This document shows, piece by piece, positions 34,295-42,499 of a DNA stretch of 64,000 nucleotides. This DNA comes from UBA3006 sp036746695 (lineage in GTDB: Bacteria > Actinomycetota > Acidimicrobiia > Acidimicrobiales > Ilumatobacteraceae): contig DAIODP010000001.1 of the NCBI GenBank assembly GCA_036746695.1, positions 1,240,001-1,304,000 on the forward strand, written 5' to 3'. A program made the translations under genes and the position numbers. The notes under the pieces were generated by a model. The model was not told where the DNA came from and ran no database searches. It saw nothing but the letters and a program-made list of their open reading frames with translations. Position 1 is the first letter of the stretch; each line of letters starts with the position of its first letter.

Positions 34295-35833
34295 AATTTT
34301 CACGCGCACGCCAAGCACTTCGGCAAGCAGCGAGCGACGCTCGTTGGCCGCAAATTCGTTCAGCTCGTTGTCCAACTTTTTCGACGTAGTAAACGAAATA
34401 TTGAGATCAAGATCCGTTAGCGCCACGGACATCTTTTTGACCCGTCCGTCTTGCGTTCGGTCAAGCCCAACGGCAATGCGCAAGATTGCAGCCAATGCTC
34501 GGACGGTATGCTGGTCGGGCGAATCCAACGCCGCAAATTCCTTGTGTTCCAACTTCGGTAAGCCCTTGCGGTGATAGCGCGCAACCTGGGCAATCAGTTC
34601 GATTTCTCGGTCGCTGAGCCCCACCAATTCGGAATTACGGATGACATAATAGGAATGCAAATGGTGCTTCGAATGTGAGATGACCACACCAACATTTGCT
34701 AACAGTGCGCCTGCTTCAAGAAGGCGCTTGGTGGAAACATCGAGGCCCAGTTGCTGGTGCAACAGATCAAAAAGTTGGCCAGCAATTCGGGCAACGTGCT
34801 GCGAGTGTTCTGGTCGGTCGTCGCAGCGGTCGGCGAGCAGGCGCACACTGCGCATTGCCGCATCTACCTCGCTCGCCTCTGGGCCAAGCCCACGTCGTTG
34901 CAGTGTGTCGATCAGCAAACCTTCGCGAAGCGCATAATCGCTGTACATGAATGTTGAAATACCGAAAACGTCGGAGATCGCTTCAAGAATGATGGCGCCC
35001 GCAAGAATGATTTCGGAACGACTTTTGTCCAGATTGAACGCTTTTTGCCGCTCTTCAACCGTTGAGACACTGGCTAGTTGTTTGACGGTTTCAGAAATAT
35101 CTTTGCCGCTAAACGTAAATCGGTTCATCGTTTTTGGGTCGGTATTGCCCGTGCGAGCGTGAATGAGTTTGGCAACCGTCTCTGCTGTGCCTGACGATGC
35201 AACTGCAATTTCGTGACCCATTTCAGCCATTTCCGACTGCAGCACCATCAACGTTGAACGAACGAAGGCACGACAGCTGCCAACGGCGCTGGGGTGCAAT
35301 GCGGCAGTGCTAAAAAAGCGGTCGGTAAGTCGAACTGCGCCAAGTTTGAAACTGCGGGCAATCATCTCTTCGTCTTCGTTGCCAAGAACAATCTCGGTTG
35401 ATCCACCGCCGATATCGCACAAAAACATCGTCTTTTCAGGTTCGCCTATGCCGTGCAGCGCGCCCAGATGAATAAGCCGAGCCTCTTCGACACCGGAAAT
35501 CACTTCGATCTCTATGTCGGCCTCTTTTCGCGCCCGGCGCAGAAACTCCGACTTATTTTTTGCCTCGCGCACGGCACTCGTTGCTACTGCCCTGATTTCG
35601 GCACCGTGCGAGTCGGCAACTTGGCGCATCCTTGCAAGGCAAGCAATGCCGCGCTCAATTGCGTCGGCGTCGAGTTGTTTCATTTCTCCAGATCCGTGCC
35701 CGATGCGCACGGTTTCTTTCTCGCGGGCAATTACCTCAAAGCCGCCAACAACTGGCTTGGCAACCACCATATGGAAACTGTTTGTTCCGATGTCGAGTGC
35801 GGCAATGATGAGGTTGTCCGCGTCGTTTGCCAC
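34283..35833 (-). CDS. ppx: Ppx/GppA phosphatase family protein (exopolyphosphatase)
   Basis: 516 residues, with both ASKHA domains and a C-terminal HD-like helical domain as in long Ppx. Phosphate-1 loop ALDIGTNSFHMVVA is at the start and phosphate-2 CDIGGGSTEIVLG is near 137. The general-base Glu lies in VISGVEEARLI. The C-terminal part has RPEHSQHVARIAG. The enzyme removes phosphate from polyphosphate ends or pppGpp. It follows a WhiB gene on the same strand (31 bp) and is close to ppk1 on the other, giving both arms of polyphosphate turnover. Confidence 0.93.
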   Translation of the reverse strand: MANDADNLIIAALDIGTNSFHMVVAKPVVGGFEVIAREKETVRIGHGSGEMKQLDADAIERGIACLARMRQVADSHGAEIRAVATSAVREAKNKSEFLRRARKEADIEIEVISGVEEARLIHLGALHGIGEPEKTMFLCDIGGGSTEIVLGNEDEEMIARSFKLGAVRLTDRFFSTAALHPSAVGSCRAFVRSTLMVLQSEMAEMGHEIAVASSGTAETVAKLIHARTGNTDPKTMNRFTFSGKDISETVKQLASVSTVEERQKAFNLDKSRSEIILAGAIILEAISDVFGISTFMYSDYALREGLLIDTLQRRGLGPEASEVDAAMRSVRLLADRCDDRPEHSQHVARIAGQLFDLLHQQLGLDVSTKRLLEAGALLANVGVVISHSKHHLHSYYVIRNSELVGLSDREIELIAQVARYHRKGLPKLEHKEFAALDSPDQHTVRALAAILRIAVGLDRTQDGRVKKMSVALTDLDLNISFTTSKKLDNELNEFAANERRSLLAEVLGVRVKISAS

Positions 35834-35864
35834 GGGGCGAGCCTAGTTGCCGACTTTGACGCAC

Positions 35865-36122
35865 CTAGTCCGCAACGCGAAGTGCAATGCGACGACGCTT
35901 AGCAATACGGCGTCGCTCACGCTCTGAGCATCCACCCCAAACACCATGGTCAATATGTTCGGAGAGTGCATATTCGAGGCAGTCATTGACAACGGGGCAC
36001 GAGGTACAAATTGCACGAGCCCTGTCGACACCGGCGCCATCAACAGGGAAGAAAACGGCGGGCGGGAAGTTACGGCAGTTGCCTTGACCCATCCATCGAG
36101 TTGAACGAATGTTGTTATCCAT
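35865..36122 (-). CDS. WhiB-family iron-sulfur transcriptional regulator
   Basis: 85 residues. Cluster cysteines are Cys16, Cys39, Cys42 and Cys48. HGVWGGCSERERRRIAKRRR is the turn and basic tail. It differs clearly from the WhiB at 32952 in the N-terminal half, so it is a different paralogue. It lies 31 bp upstream of ppx on the same strand and may be cotranscribed. That placement suggests, but does not show, a link to phosphate or stress control. An extra Cys in VWGGC is unusual. Confidence 0.93.
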   Translation of the reverse strand: MDNNIRSTRWMGQGNCRNFPPAVFFPVDGAGVDRARAICTSCPVVNDCLEYALSEHIDHGVWGGCSERERRRIAKRRRIALRVAD

Positions 36123-36177
36123 TGGGGTTAAACAAAACCGTATCGCACGGCGGTTGAAGGGGCAATTTTGATAGGTA

Positions 36178-36194
36178 AGAACTCGGTAAGTTCT
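36178..36194. promoter_or_regulatory. Dyad AGAACT-CGGTA-AGTTCT in a divergent gap
   Basis: A perfect 6-bp inverted repeat around a 5-bp centre, between the divergent whiB (36122) and the small gene at 36213. GGTAAG is also directly repeated at 36174 and 36185, 11 bp apart. It is placed like an operator; the binder is unknown. Confidence 0.3.
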
Positions 36195-36212
36195 GCCGAT
36201 AGCCTTTACGGA

Positions 36213-36479
36213 ATGTCAGAAACTGCAGCAATTGTCGAGCCTTCACGCGGCCATGCCCGCATTGTGTATCTAGGCCCAGCATCTCCTCATTGGGAGGTCT
36301 ACAGCGAATTTGGTGACCCAAACCTGCTCGAAGAGTTCCGCGCCCGTGTGCTTGCGCGCTTGGTGCTGTTGCCCCGCAACGACCCGCAGTTTCGCCGCAA
36401 TCAAGAACGCGTTAACCGTGATGCCGAGCGCGAGAGAATTACCGTCGAGTGGGAATTGGGTTGGGCAGCAGACGCCTAG
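36213..36479 (+). CDS. Conserved hypothetical protein upstream of ppk1
   Basis: 88 residues from ATG 36213 (a TTG at 36168 would add 15). The sequence has ARIVYLGPASPHWEVYSEFG, ARVLARLVLLPRNDPQF and a charged repeat-like stretch QERVNRDAERERITVEWELG. It is soluble with no signal peptide, and I do not recognise a named family. Its stop is 57 bp before the ppk1 start, so it may be cotranscribed with polyphosphate kinase. Confidence 0.65.
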   Translation: MSETAAIVEPSRGHARIVYLGPASPHWEVYSEFGDPNLLEEFRARVLARLVLLPRNDPQFRRNQERVNRDAERERITVEWELGWAADA

Positions 36480-36536
36480 AAACCCGCGCTGTATGAATGG
36501 CGAACCTCGCCAACATGACGAGCAAGTGAATCAATA

Positions 36537-38648
36537 ATGACTTCTTGGCGACAACTACTTCGCCGCAACACGCCGGCATTGAGCGGTTCCTATGCTTCGG
36601 GTATCGATGCCCGATTGATTAACCGCGAACTGAGTTGGCTCGACTTCAACGAGCGAGTGTTGTCGTTGTCTGGTGACGTTGGCATCCCGCTTCTAGAACG
36701 TTGCAAGTTTTCTGCCATCTTCAGCAGCAACCTTGACGAGTTTTATCAAATTCGTGTTGCTGCGCTCAAGGATCAGATTGCTGCAGACGTTCAAACACCA
36801 ACTCCGGATGGTCGCACACCCCAAGCCCAATTGCTTGCAATTGGTCGGCGCGTGCAACAGCTGGTCGACACGCAAGAAAGTACGTGGAACAGTGAACTTG
36901 TTCCCCAGTTGCGCCAGCACGGCATTGAAATAGTGAGTTGGGAAGACGCAAACCCCGAAGAGCGCGAATATTTGGCCGAGCAATTTGAGACCAGGATTTT
37001 CCCGGTGCTTACACCGCTTGCAGTAGACCCTGCGCATCCGTTTCCATACATCTCCAACCTTGCCCTCAACCTTGCCATCATCGCCAACGATCCGCGCACG
37101 CAGGAACGCCGTTTCGCTCGCGTCAAAATGCCGCAAAACTTCCCGCGCTTCATGTCGGTTCCCGGGTCCACTCGCTTTGTGTTGATTGAAGACGTGATTT
37201 CCGCAAATCTGGGTCGACTATTCCCAGGAATGAACATTGAACAGTGCTACACGTTCCGCGTCTCGCGCAATGCCGACTTGTCACTCGACGATGAAGACGC
37301 AGAAGATTTGTTGGCGGCGGTGGAGATGGAGCTTCGCCGTCGACGCTTCGGCAGGGCGGTGCGCCTAGAAGTTCCCGAGACAATCGATGCTGACATGTTG
37401 GCAATGCTGATCGACGAACTTGAACTTGATGCCACAGACGTGACACGTCACCGTGCGCCGATAGCACTCACTGCACTTTTCCAGATCGCCAATCTTGATT
37501 TGCCAGCACTTCGGTTTACGCCGTGGCCGCCGCTAGTGGCTGGTCGTTTGTCTGCCGCGCAAGAGGCGGGCAAGTCCATATTCAGTGTCATTCGCGAACG
37601 CCAGCTGCTGGTGCACCATCCGCACGAGTCGTTTTCTTCGTCGGTCGAGGCATTTGTCGAGCAGGCGGCACTCGACCCGCAGGTGCAGTCAATCAAAATG
37701 ACGCTGTACCGCACATCTGGTGATTCATCCATCGCACGACATCTGATCAAAGCTGCCGAACTTGGCAAGCAGGTGGCCGTGGTGCTCGAGTTGAAAGCCC
37801 GTTTCGACGAAGCTCGCAACGTCAGCTGGGCAAAAGAACTTGAGTATGCGGGCGTGCACGTGACGTATGGGCTTGTGGGTTTGAAGACGCACTCGAAGTG
37901 TGTGCTTGTGGTGCGCAACGACCCAGACAAGATGCGTCGATACGTGCACATTGGTACGGGTAACTACAACTCGTCTACCGCTCGTTTGTACGAAGACATC
38001 GGGTTCTTTACGTGCGAGGATGCCATCGGTTCTGATGCCACCGAGTTGTTTAACTACCTCACCGGCTACGGACACGAGCCCAACTATCAAGTGCTGCTCG
38101 TCGCGCCGCACCAGTTACGAGATCGAATGATCGCACTCATCGAAAAGGAAGCAACGTTCGGTGGCGACGGTCGCATCACGATGAAGATGAACTCCATTTC
38201 CGACCCGGCGGTCATCGAGGCGCTGTACGCCGCAAGTGGCGCGGGGGTGCAGATTGACATTGTTGTTCGCGGTATCTGCTGCCTTCGAGCTGGGGTAGCG
38301 GGCATGTCCGAGAACATTCGTGTCCGATCAATTCTTGGCCGGTTCCTGGAGCATTCGCGTATCTACCGCTTCGAGCACGGGTTGTCGGATAACGAGCCAC
38401 TTCACCTCATCGGCTCGGCCGACATGATGGGTCGCAATCTTGACGGCAGGGTCGAGGCCCTAGTGCCACTCACTCACCCCAAACATCGCATGTGGTTGGA
38501 CACGGTGTTGGGCTTTTTAACCGACGATGAGGCCACCCACTTCAGACTCGGCTCGGACAACACATGGCATCGTGCCGGAAGCGCATCATTCGCTGTTGAC
38601 GCCCAACAAAAACTGCATGAATGGGTAATGGCAACGCAAGTCCGCTAG
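36537..38648 (+). CDS. ppk1: Polyphosphate kinase 1
   Basis: 703 residues. It has the Ppk N-terminal domain (NRELSWLDFNERVLSL), the middle domain (FPYISNLALNLAI) and two PLD-like catalytic domains. The autophosphorylated His471 is in YVHIGTGNYNSSTARLYEDI. IKMTLYRTSGDSSI and LIGSADMMGRNLDGRVEAL are also typical. The enzyme makes polyphosphate reversibly from ATP. It opens a plus-strand block with phoU and a SenX3/RegX3-like pair, so polyphosphate synthesis probably follows phosphate control. Confidence 0.97.
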   Translation: MTSWRQLLRRNTPALSGSYASGIDARLINRELSWLDFNERVLSLSGDVGIPLLERCKFSAIFSSNLDEFYQIRVAALKDQIAADVQTPTPDGRTPQAQLLAIGRRVQQLVDTQESTWNSELVPQLRQHGIEIVSWEDANPEEREYLAEQFETRIFPVLTPLAVDPAHPFPYISNLALNLAIIANDPRTQERRFARVKMPQNFPRFMSVPGSTRFVLIEDVISANLGRLFPGMNIEQCYTFRVSRNADLSLDDEDAEDLLAAVEMELRRRRFGRAVRLEVPETIDADMLAMLIDELELDATDVTRHRAPIALTALFQIANLDLPALRFTPWPPLVAGRLSAAQEAGKSIFSVIRERQLLVHHPHESFSSSVEAFVEQAALDPQVQSIKMTLYRTSGDSSIARHLIKAAELGKQVAVVLELKARFDEARNVSWAKELEYAGVHVTYGLVGLKTHSKCVLVVRNDPDKMRRYVHIGTGNYNSSTARLYEDIGFFTCEDAIGSDATELFNYLTGYGHEPNYQVLLVAPHQLRDRMIALIEKEATFGGDGRITMKMNSISDPAVIEALYAASGAGVQIDIVVRGICCLRAGVAGMSENIRVRSILGRFLEHSRIYRFEHGLSDNEPLHLIGSADMMGRNLDGRVEALVPLTHPKHRMWLDTVLGFLTDDEATHFRLGSDNTWHRAGSASFAVDAQQKLHEWVMATQVR

Positions 38649-38661
38649 TCGGGGCGGTGCA

Positions 38662-38714
38662 GTTCACTCGCCTGTAATCTACAGTTTGCTCTGTTGTAAG
38701 AGTTCAGTTATATG
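38662..38714 (+). promoter_or_regulatory. Putative phoU-senX3-regX3 promoter with Pho-box-like repeats
   Basis: The 105-bp gap contains TTGCTC (38686-38691), a 17-bp spacer and TATATG (38709-38714), a reasonable vegetative promoter. GTTCAC (38662), GTTTGC (38684) and GTTCAG (38702) are spaced 22 and 18 bp apart. Actinobacterial Pho boxes are direct repeats starting GTTCA in 11-bp units, so the first pair fits two units. The third is out of register. Confidence 0.35.
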
Positions 38715-38753
38715 GTTATTGCTCGTCGACTCGACATGTGAAGGAAGTGCAAA

Positions 38754-39479
38754 ATGGACGAATTAAGGAAAACCTTCCATCAAGAACTAGACGCTATTCG
38801 CGATGAAGTTGTTCGATTGGGTGCATCGGTTATTGAGGCAATCCCAAGGGCAACGGCCGTGTTGCTCACTGGCGACCTGGAAGGCGCCGACTATTTAGTG
38901 AAGGCAGACGATGAAATCGACTCGCGTTCAATCGAAATCGAAGATAAGTGTTTTCAGCAACTTGCGCTGCAGGCTCCTGTAGCTGGCGACTTGCGCCAGT
39001 TGGTAGCCATCATCAAGATTTCATCCGAGCTCGAACGATCGGCAGATCTTTGCGTCAACATCTGCAAAGCAGCACGGCGTATATATGGGCACGATATCGA
39101 TCCAGTGCTTCGCGGCCTGATCAGCAAAATGAGCGAGCAAGCTCAGCAGTTGTACATTGCCGCCCTTGATGCTTTTGAAACCAACGATGCACCGAAAGCT
39201 GCTGCAATCGACGACATGGACTCGTTCCTTGATGGCCTCCACCGTCAGTTCATCCAGGAAATTTTCGAAAGCCATTCTCGCGAAAAAATAGACCTCCAGG
39301 TTGCAGTGCAATTGGCAGTGGTGGCCCGTTTCTACGAGCGCATCGGCGACCATGCGGTAAACGTTGGCGAACGTACCAACTTCCTGCTCACTGGTTGGGT
39401 TCCTGAAAGCAAGGGCGCCGCTCGGTTCAAGGCAAGTCAGACAGCGTCCGGCATCAACCCTCCAACCGAATCGCAGTAA
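38754..39479 (+). CDS. phoU: Phosphate signalling complex protein PhoU
   Basis: 241 residues with two PhoU three-helix repeats. The first has EVVRLGASVIEAIPRAT and DDEIDSRSIEIEDKC; later LQAPVAGDLRQLVAIIKISSELERSADLCVN carries the metal-binding E/D-x-x-x-D pattern. The second has VVARFYERIGDHAVNVGERT. PhoU links the Pst transporter to the phosphate sensor kinase and restrains it when phosphate is plentiful. It is 8 bp upstream of the kinase gene. No pst genes are in the window. Confidence 0.96.
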   Translation: MDELRKTFHQELDAIRDEVVRLGASVIEAIPRATAVLLTGDLEGADYLVKADDEIDSRSIEIEDKCFQQLALQAPVAGDLRQLVAIIKISSELERSADLCVNICKAARRIYGHDIDPVLRGLISKMSEQAQQLYIAALDAFETNDAPKAAAIDDMDSFLDGLHRQFIQEIFESHSREKIDLQVAVQLAVVARFYERIGDHAVNVGERTNFLLTGWVPESKGAARFKASQTASGINPPTESQ

Positions 39480-39487
39480 GCAACGCG

Positions 39488-40630
39488 ATGTCGGTCGGCT
39501 GGTTTTTCGCTGGCATTGCAGTTGCATCGATCGTTGCTTTTCTCATTGCCCGGAAAAAATCAGGAGTAGTAATTCAGGCAACATCGACCATTGCTCCTAA
39601 CGATTCATTGACCGTGCACCCGCTTGCTTCGGCGATGGATGCGCTACCAATCGGAGTAGTGGTTGCGGTTGCATCGGCAGATCATCTGGTGAGAAATACC
39701 ATCGCATCTGCCATGACCGGGGTTCGTCATGTAGACGTGCTTGTCGATCAAGCAGTCGAGGCGCTCCTTGCACAAACGTTTACTGATGGCAATCAGGAAC
39801 GGTCATTGGAAGTTGCTGGGCCACCAACGAGGCATTTCTTAATCCGCACCAAACTTCTATCGGGCGGTGACGCGGTTGCGGTGATTGAAGACGTAACGCA
39901 AAAGGTTTTGATCGACACCGTTCGCACCGACTTTGTTGCAAACCTAAGCCATGAGTTAAAAACCCCAATCGGCGGCATTGCGGCACTCGGCGACACCATG
40001 ACGAATGAGACCGACCCACTGGTTATCCAGCAATTGGCAGAACGAATCGTAAAAGAATCATTTCGAATGTCGGGCATTGTCGACGACTTGCTCAGCCTCT
40101 CGCGCATCGAATTTGGTAAGTCGGACGATTGGCAGCCGGTTGAGGTGGGTTCGGTTCTTCGTGAGGCGGTAGGCCAGTGCCAACACTTGGCGCAGCGCCA
40201 TCATGTAGAAATCAAGCTCGAACTTGAAAACGGCGCAATGGTGTTTGGCGATCGCAGCCAATTAGTTTCAGCGCTTTCAAACCTCATTGAAAATGCAGTG
40301 AAGTACAGCGAGCCTGGCAAATTGGTTCGTGTTGAAACAAAGGAAGACACCGAGACGGTGGCGATCTCCGTTGCCGACCAAGGCATTGGCATTGCCCCTG
40401 CGGATCAGGAGCGAATCTTTGAGCGCTTCTTTCGCGTCGACCGCGCTCGTAGCAGAAGTACTGGTGGCACCGGGCTTGGGCTATCGATCGTGCGTCACGT
40501 TGTAGACAATCACGGCGGGAAGATATCTGTGCAATCGGAAGAAGGCAAGGGCGCCACTTTCACAGTGACGCTTCCAACCACCCCACAAGAAACACCAACC
40601 AATGAGGAGCATCATGAGCACACAGTCTGA
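39488..40630 (+). CDS. senX3: Sensor histidine kinase, SenX3/PhoR-like
   Basis: 380 residues. One N-terminal membrane helix (about 4-22), then a degenerate PAS-like segment (about 50-140), then HisKA with NLSHELKTPIGGIAALGDTM (His155). The HATPase has ENAVKYSEPG (N box), VADQGIGIAPADQERIFERF (G1/F box) and GGTGLGLSIVRHVVDNHGG (G2). It overlaps the regulator gene by 17 bp. Mycobacterial SenX3 has two membrane helices; the single helix here suggests sensing through PhoU at the membrane rather than an outer domain. Confidence 0.92.
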   Translation: MSVGWFFAGIAVASIVAFLIARKKSGVVIQATSTIAPNDSLTVHPLASAMDALPIGVVVAVASADHLVRNTIASAMTGVRHVDVLVDQAVEALLAQTFTDGNQERSLEVAGPPTRHFLIRTKLLSGGDAVAVIEDVTQKVLIDTVRTDFVANLSHELKTPIGGIAALGDTMTNETDPLVIQQLAERIVKESFRMSGIVDDLLSLSRIEFGKSDDWQPVEVGSVLREAVGQCQHLAQRHHVEIKLELENGAMVFGDRSQLVSALSNLIENAVKYSEPGKLVRVETKEDTETVAISVADQGIGIAPADQERIFERFFRVDRARSRSTGGTGLGLSIVRHVVDNHGGKISVQSEEGKGATFTVTLPTTPQETPTNEEHHEHTV

Positions 40631-41333
40631 GTTGCCAACAGTGTTCGTTGTCGAGGACGAGGAATCGTTTATTGAAGCCCTCGAAATTGGTTTGAAGCGC
40701 GAGGGTTTCAAGGTGCATGTAGCGCGCGATGGCGCCGAGGCGCTTTCCATGTTTGATGGCGTGAAACCCGACATCGTGCTGCTCGACGTGATGCTTCCAA
40801 AACTTTCTGGAACCGACGTATGTCGTGAATTGCGCAAGAAAAGCCAGGTTCCCATCATCATGGTTTCGGCAAAGGGCTCGGAAATTGACACCGTGGTGGG
40901 CCTTGAAGTGGGTGCCGATGATTACATCGTCAAACCGTACAGACTGCGAGAATTGGTGGCCCGCATTCGTGCAGCGTTGCGCCGCAGTTCGCTTACCCCA
41001 GCGGAAATTGACGAAGTGGGCTTCGGAACGGTTCGTATTGGCGATATCTCCATTGATCCAGAGCAGCATGTTGTCACGGTTCGCGGCACGGTAACAAAGT
41101 TGCCGCTGAAGGAATTTGAATTGTTGTATGTGCTGATTGCGAACGCTGGTCGAGTCATGACGCGCGAGACGCTGATCGACCGCGTGTGGGGCACCGACTA
41201 CTACGGCGATACGAAAACTCTCGACGTGCATATCAAGCGTCTGCGTTCCAAAATCGAGGCCGACCCTGCAAACCCAAGTCAGGTTGTCACTATCCGTGGT
41301 CTTGGCTACAAATATGAGAAAGTAGTTGCATAG
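40614..41333 (+). CDS. regX3: Response regulator, RegX3/PhoB-like (OmpR family)
   Basis: 239 residues from ATG 40614, which has GAGGAG upstream. The receiver domain has the acidic pair Glu14-Asp15, the phospho-acceptor Asp58 in LLDVMLP, and Lys in DYIVKPY. A winged-helix DNA-binding domain follows with LPLKEFELLYVLIANAGRVM and TLDVHIKRLRSKIEADP. It forms the two-component partner of the kinase just upstream and is expected to bind GTTCA-type repeats at phosphate-regulated promoters. Confidence 0.95.
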   Translation: MSTQSELPTVFVVEDEESFIEALEIGLKREGFKVHVARDGAEALSMFDGVKPDIVLLDVMLPKLSGTDVCRELRKKSQVPIIMVSAKGSEIDTVVGLEVGADDYIVKPYRLRELVARIRAALRRSSLTPAEIDEVGFGTVRIGDISIDPEQHVVTVRGTVTKLPLKEFELLYVLIANAGRVMTRETLIDRVWGTDYYGDTKTLDVHIKRLRSKIEADPANPSQVVTIRGLGYKYEKVVA

Positions 41334-41392
41334 CAACTTCGTCCACTCAGAGCGGCCTTGCGCCGATTAGCCCGCTTTCCAAACTTGCGCGG

Positions 41393-42499
41393 GTGCACGG
41401 TGCAATTGTTGCCGGCGAGGCTGCGTTGGCAGTCTCCCTCGCCGATTCGCTTTTTTTATCGGTAAGCCCAGACGCAGCACGCAGCAAAGTGTTGCTCTTC
41501 CTTATCTTTAGTTTCACCCCATTCATTGTGCTGTCTGGGCTTATCGGGCCATTTCTCGACAAAGTTCCTGGCGGGCGTCGGTTAACAGTCGTTGGCGTTG
41601 CGGTGCTGCGCGCGATCGTGGTGCTGATGATGATCCGTTGGTTCGACTCATTGGTGTTATTTCCGCTTGCGTTTGCCTCGTTGGTGTTGGCCAAGGTGTA
41701 CGCAGTTTCTCGGTCGGCAATGATGCCGATGGTGGTGCGCAGCGACAACGAACTGATGGCGGCAAACGGCCGCATTGGTCGCTTAACCGGCATCATGGGT
41801 TTTGTTGCCGGTGTCCCAGCCGCGCTTCTTCACCTCATCGATTCGAGAGTTTCGCTTGGCGCATCTGCTTTCGCGTTTTTGATCGCAGCGGTATTGGCGT
41901 TCACCATGCTGCCGCGCACTGCTGCAGCGCCCAACCGTGCCACCTCCTTAGAGGAAGAGGAGTTGCATCGACCAGCAATTACTCGTGCCCGGTTTGCCAT
42001 TGGTTCGCTTCGCGTCACCAGTGGTTTCATGTTGCTGCACCTGGCGTTCTGGCTACGCGACCAAAAGGCAGGAACGGCGTGGTTTGGCTTGGCACTTGCG
42101 GTTGGGTCGGCAAGCACACTGGTAGCCAACTCGCTTGGTTCGCTCATTAAGCGCATGAAATTAAGCGAGCACTCCGTGTTGGTTGGTTCACTTGGCATCG
42201 TTGCGCTTGTCGGCTGGGTCGCCGCGTATTTCGGAAATATAACTGCGGGCATTGTGCTCGTTGGCGTAGTTAACGGGTTTGGTGCAACAGGCAAGCTGGC
42301 TTTCGACTCGATCGTGCAGTCAAATGCGCCCGACGCAAATAGATCTCGTGCATTTGCAAGGTACGAGACGCGAAATCAATTGGCTCAGGTTGCCGGCGGC
42401 CTTGTTGCAGTTGTTCTTCTTCCCAGCGGCGCGGTTGGTTTTGTGATGGTTGGCATTTACGCATCGCTTGCCTGCGCGTATTACTTCTACAAGTACTAG
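41393..42499 (+). CDS. MFS-type transporter
   Basis: 368 residues from GTG 41393. The frame is open further upstream with plausible sequence but without a usual start codon, so the N-terminus is uncertain. About ten to twelve hydrophobic segments are seen. GPFLDKVPGGRRLTVVG fits the MFS motif between helices 2 and 3, and RIGRLTGIMGFVAGVPAALL follows. It belongs with the small MFS_3-like carriers; substrate unknown. Its TAG interlocks with the stop of the next gene through CTAG. Confidence 0.8.
   Translation: MHGAIVAGEAALAVSLADSLFLSVSPDAARSKVLLFLIFSFTPFIVLSGLIGPFLDKVPGGRRLTVVGVAVLRAIVVLMMIRWFDSLVLFPLAFASLVLAKVYAVSRSAMMPMVVRSDNELMAANGRIGRLTGIMGFVAGVPAALLHLIDSRVSLGASAFAFLIAAVLAFTMLPRTAAAPNRATSLEEEELHRPAITRARFAIGSLRVTSGFMLLHLAFWLRDQKAGTAWFGLALAVGSASTLVANSLGSLIKRMKLSEHSVLVGSLGIVALVGWVAAYFGNITAGIVLVGVVNGFGATGKLAFDSIVQSNAPDANRSRAFARYETRNQLAQVAGGLVAVVLLPSGAVGFVMVGIYASLACAYYFYKY

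Noticed and set aside
40560..41336. 258-codon frame antisense to regX3
   Set aside because: It mirrors the regulator gene exactly and is rich in His, Arg and Cys, as expected for a shadow frame.
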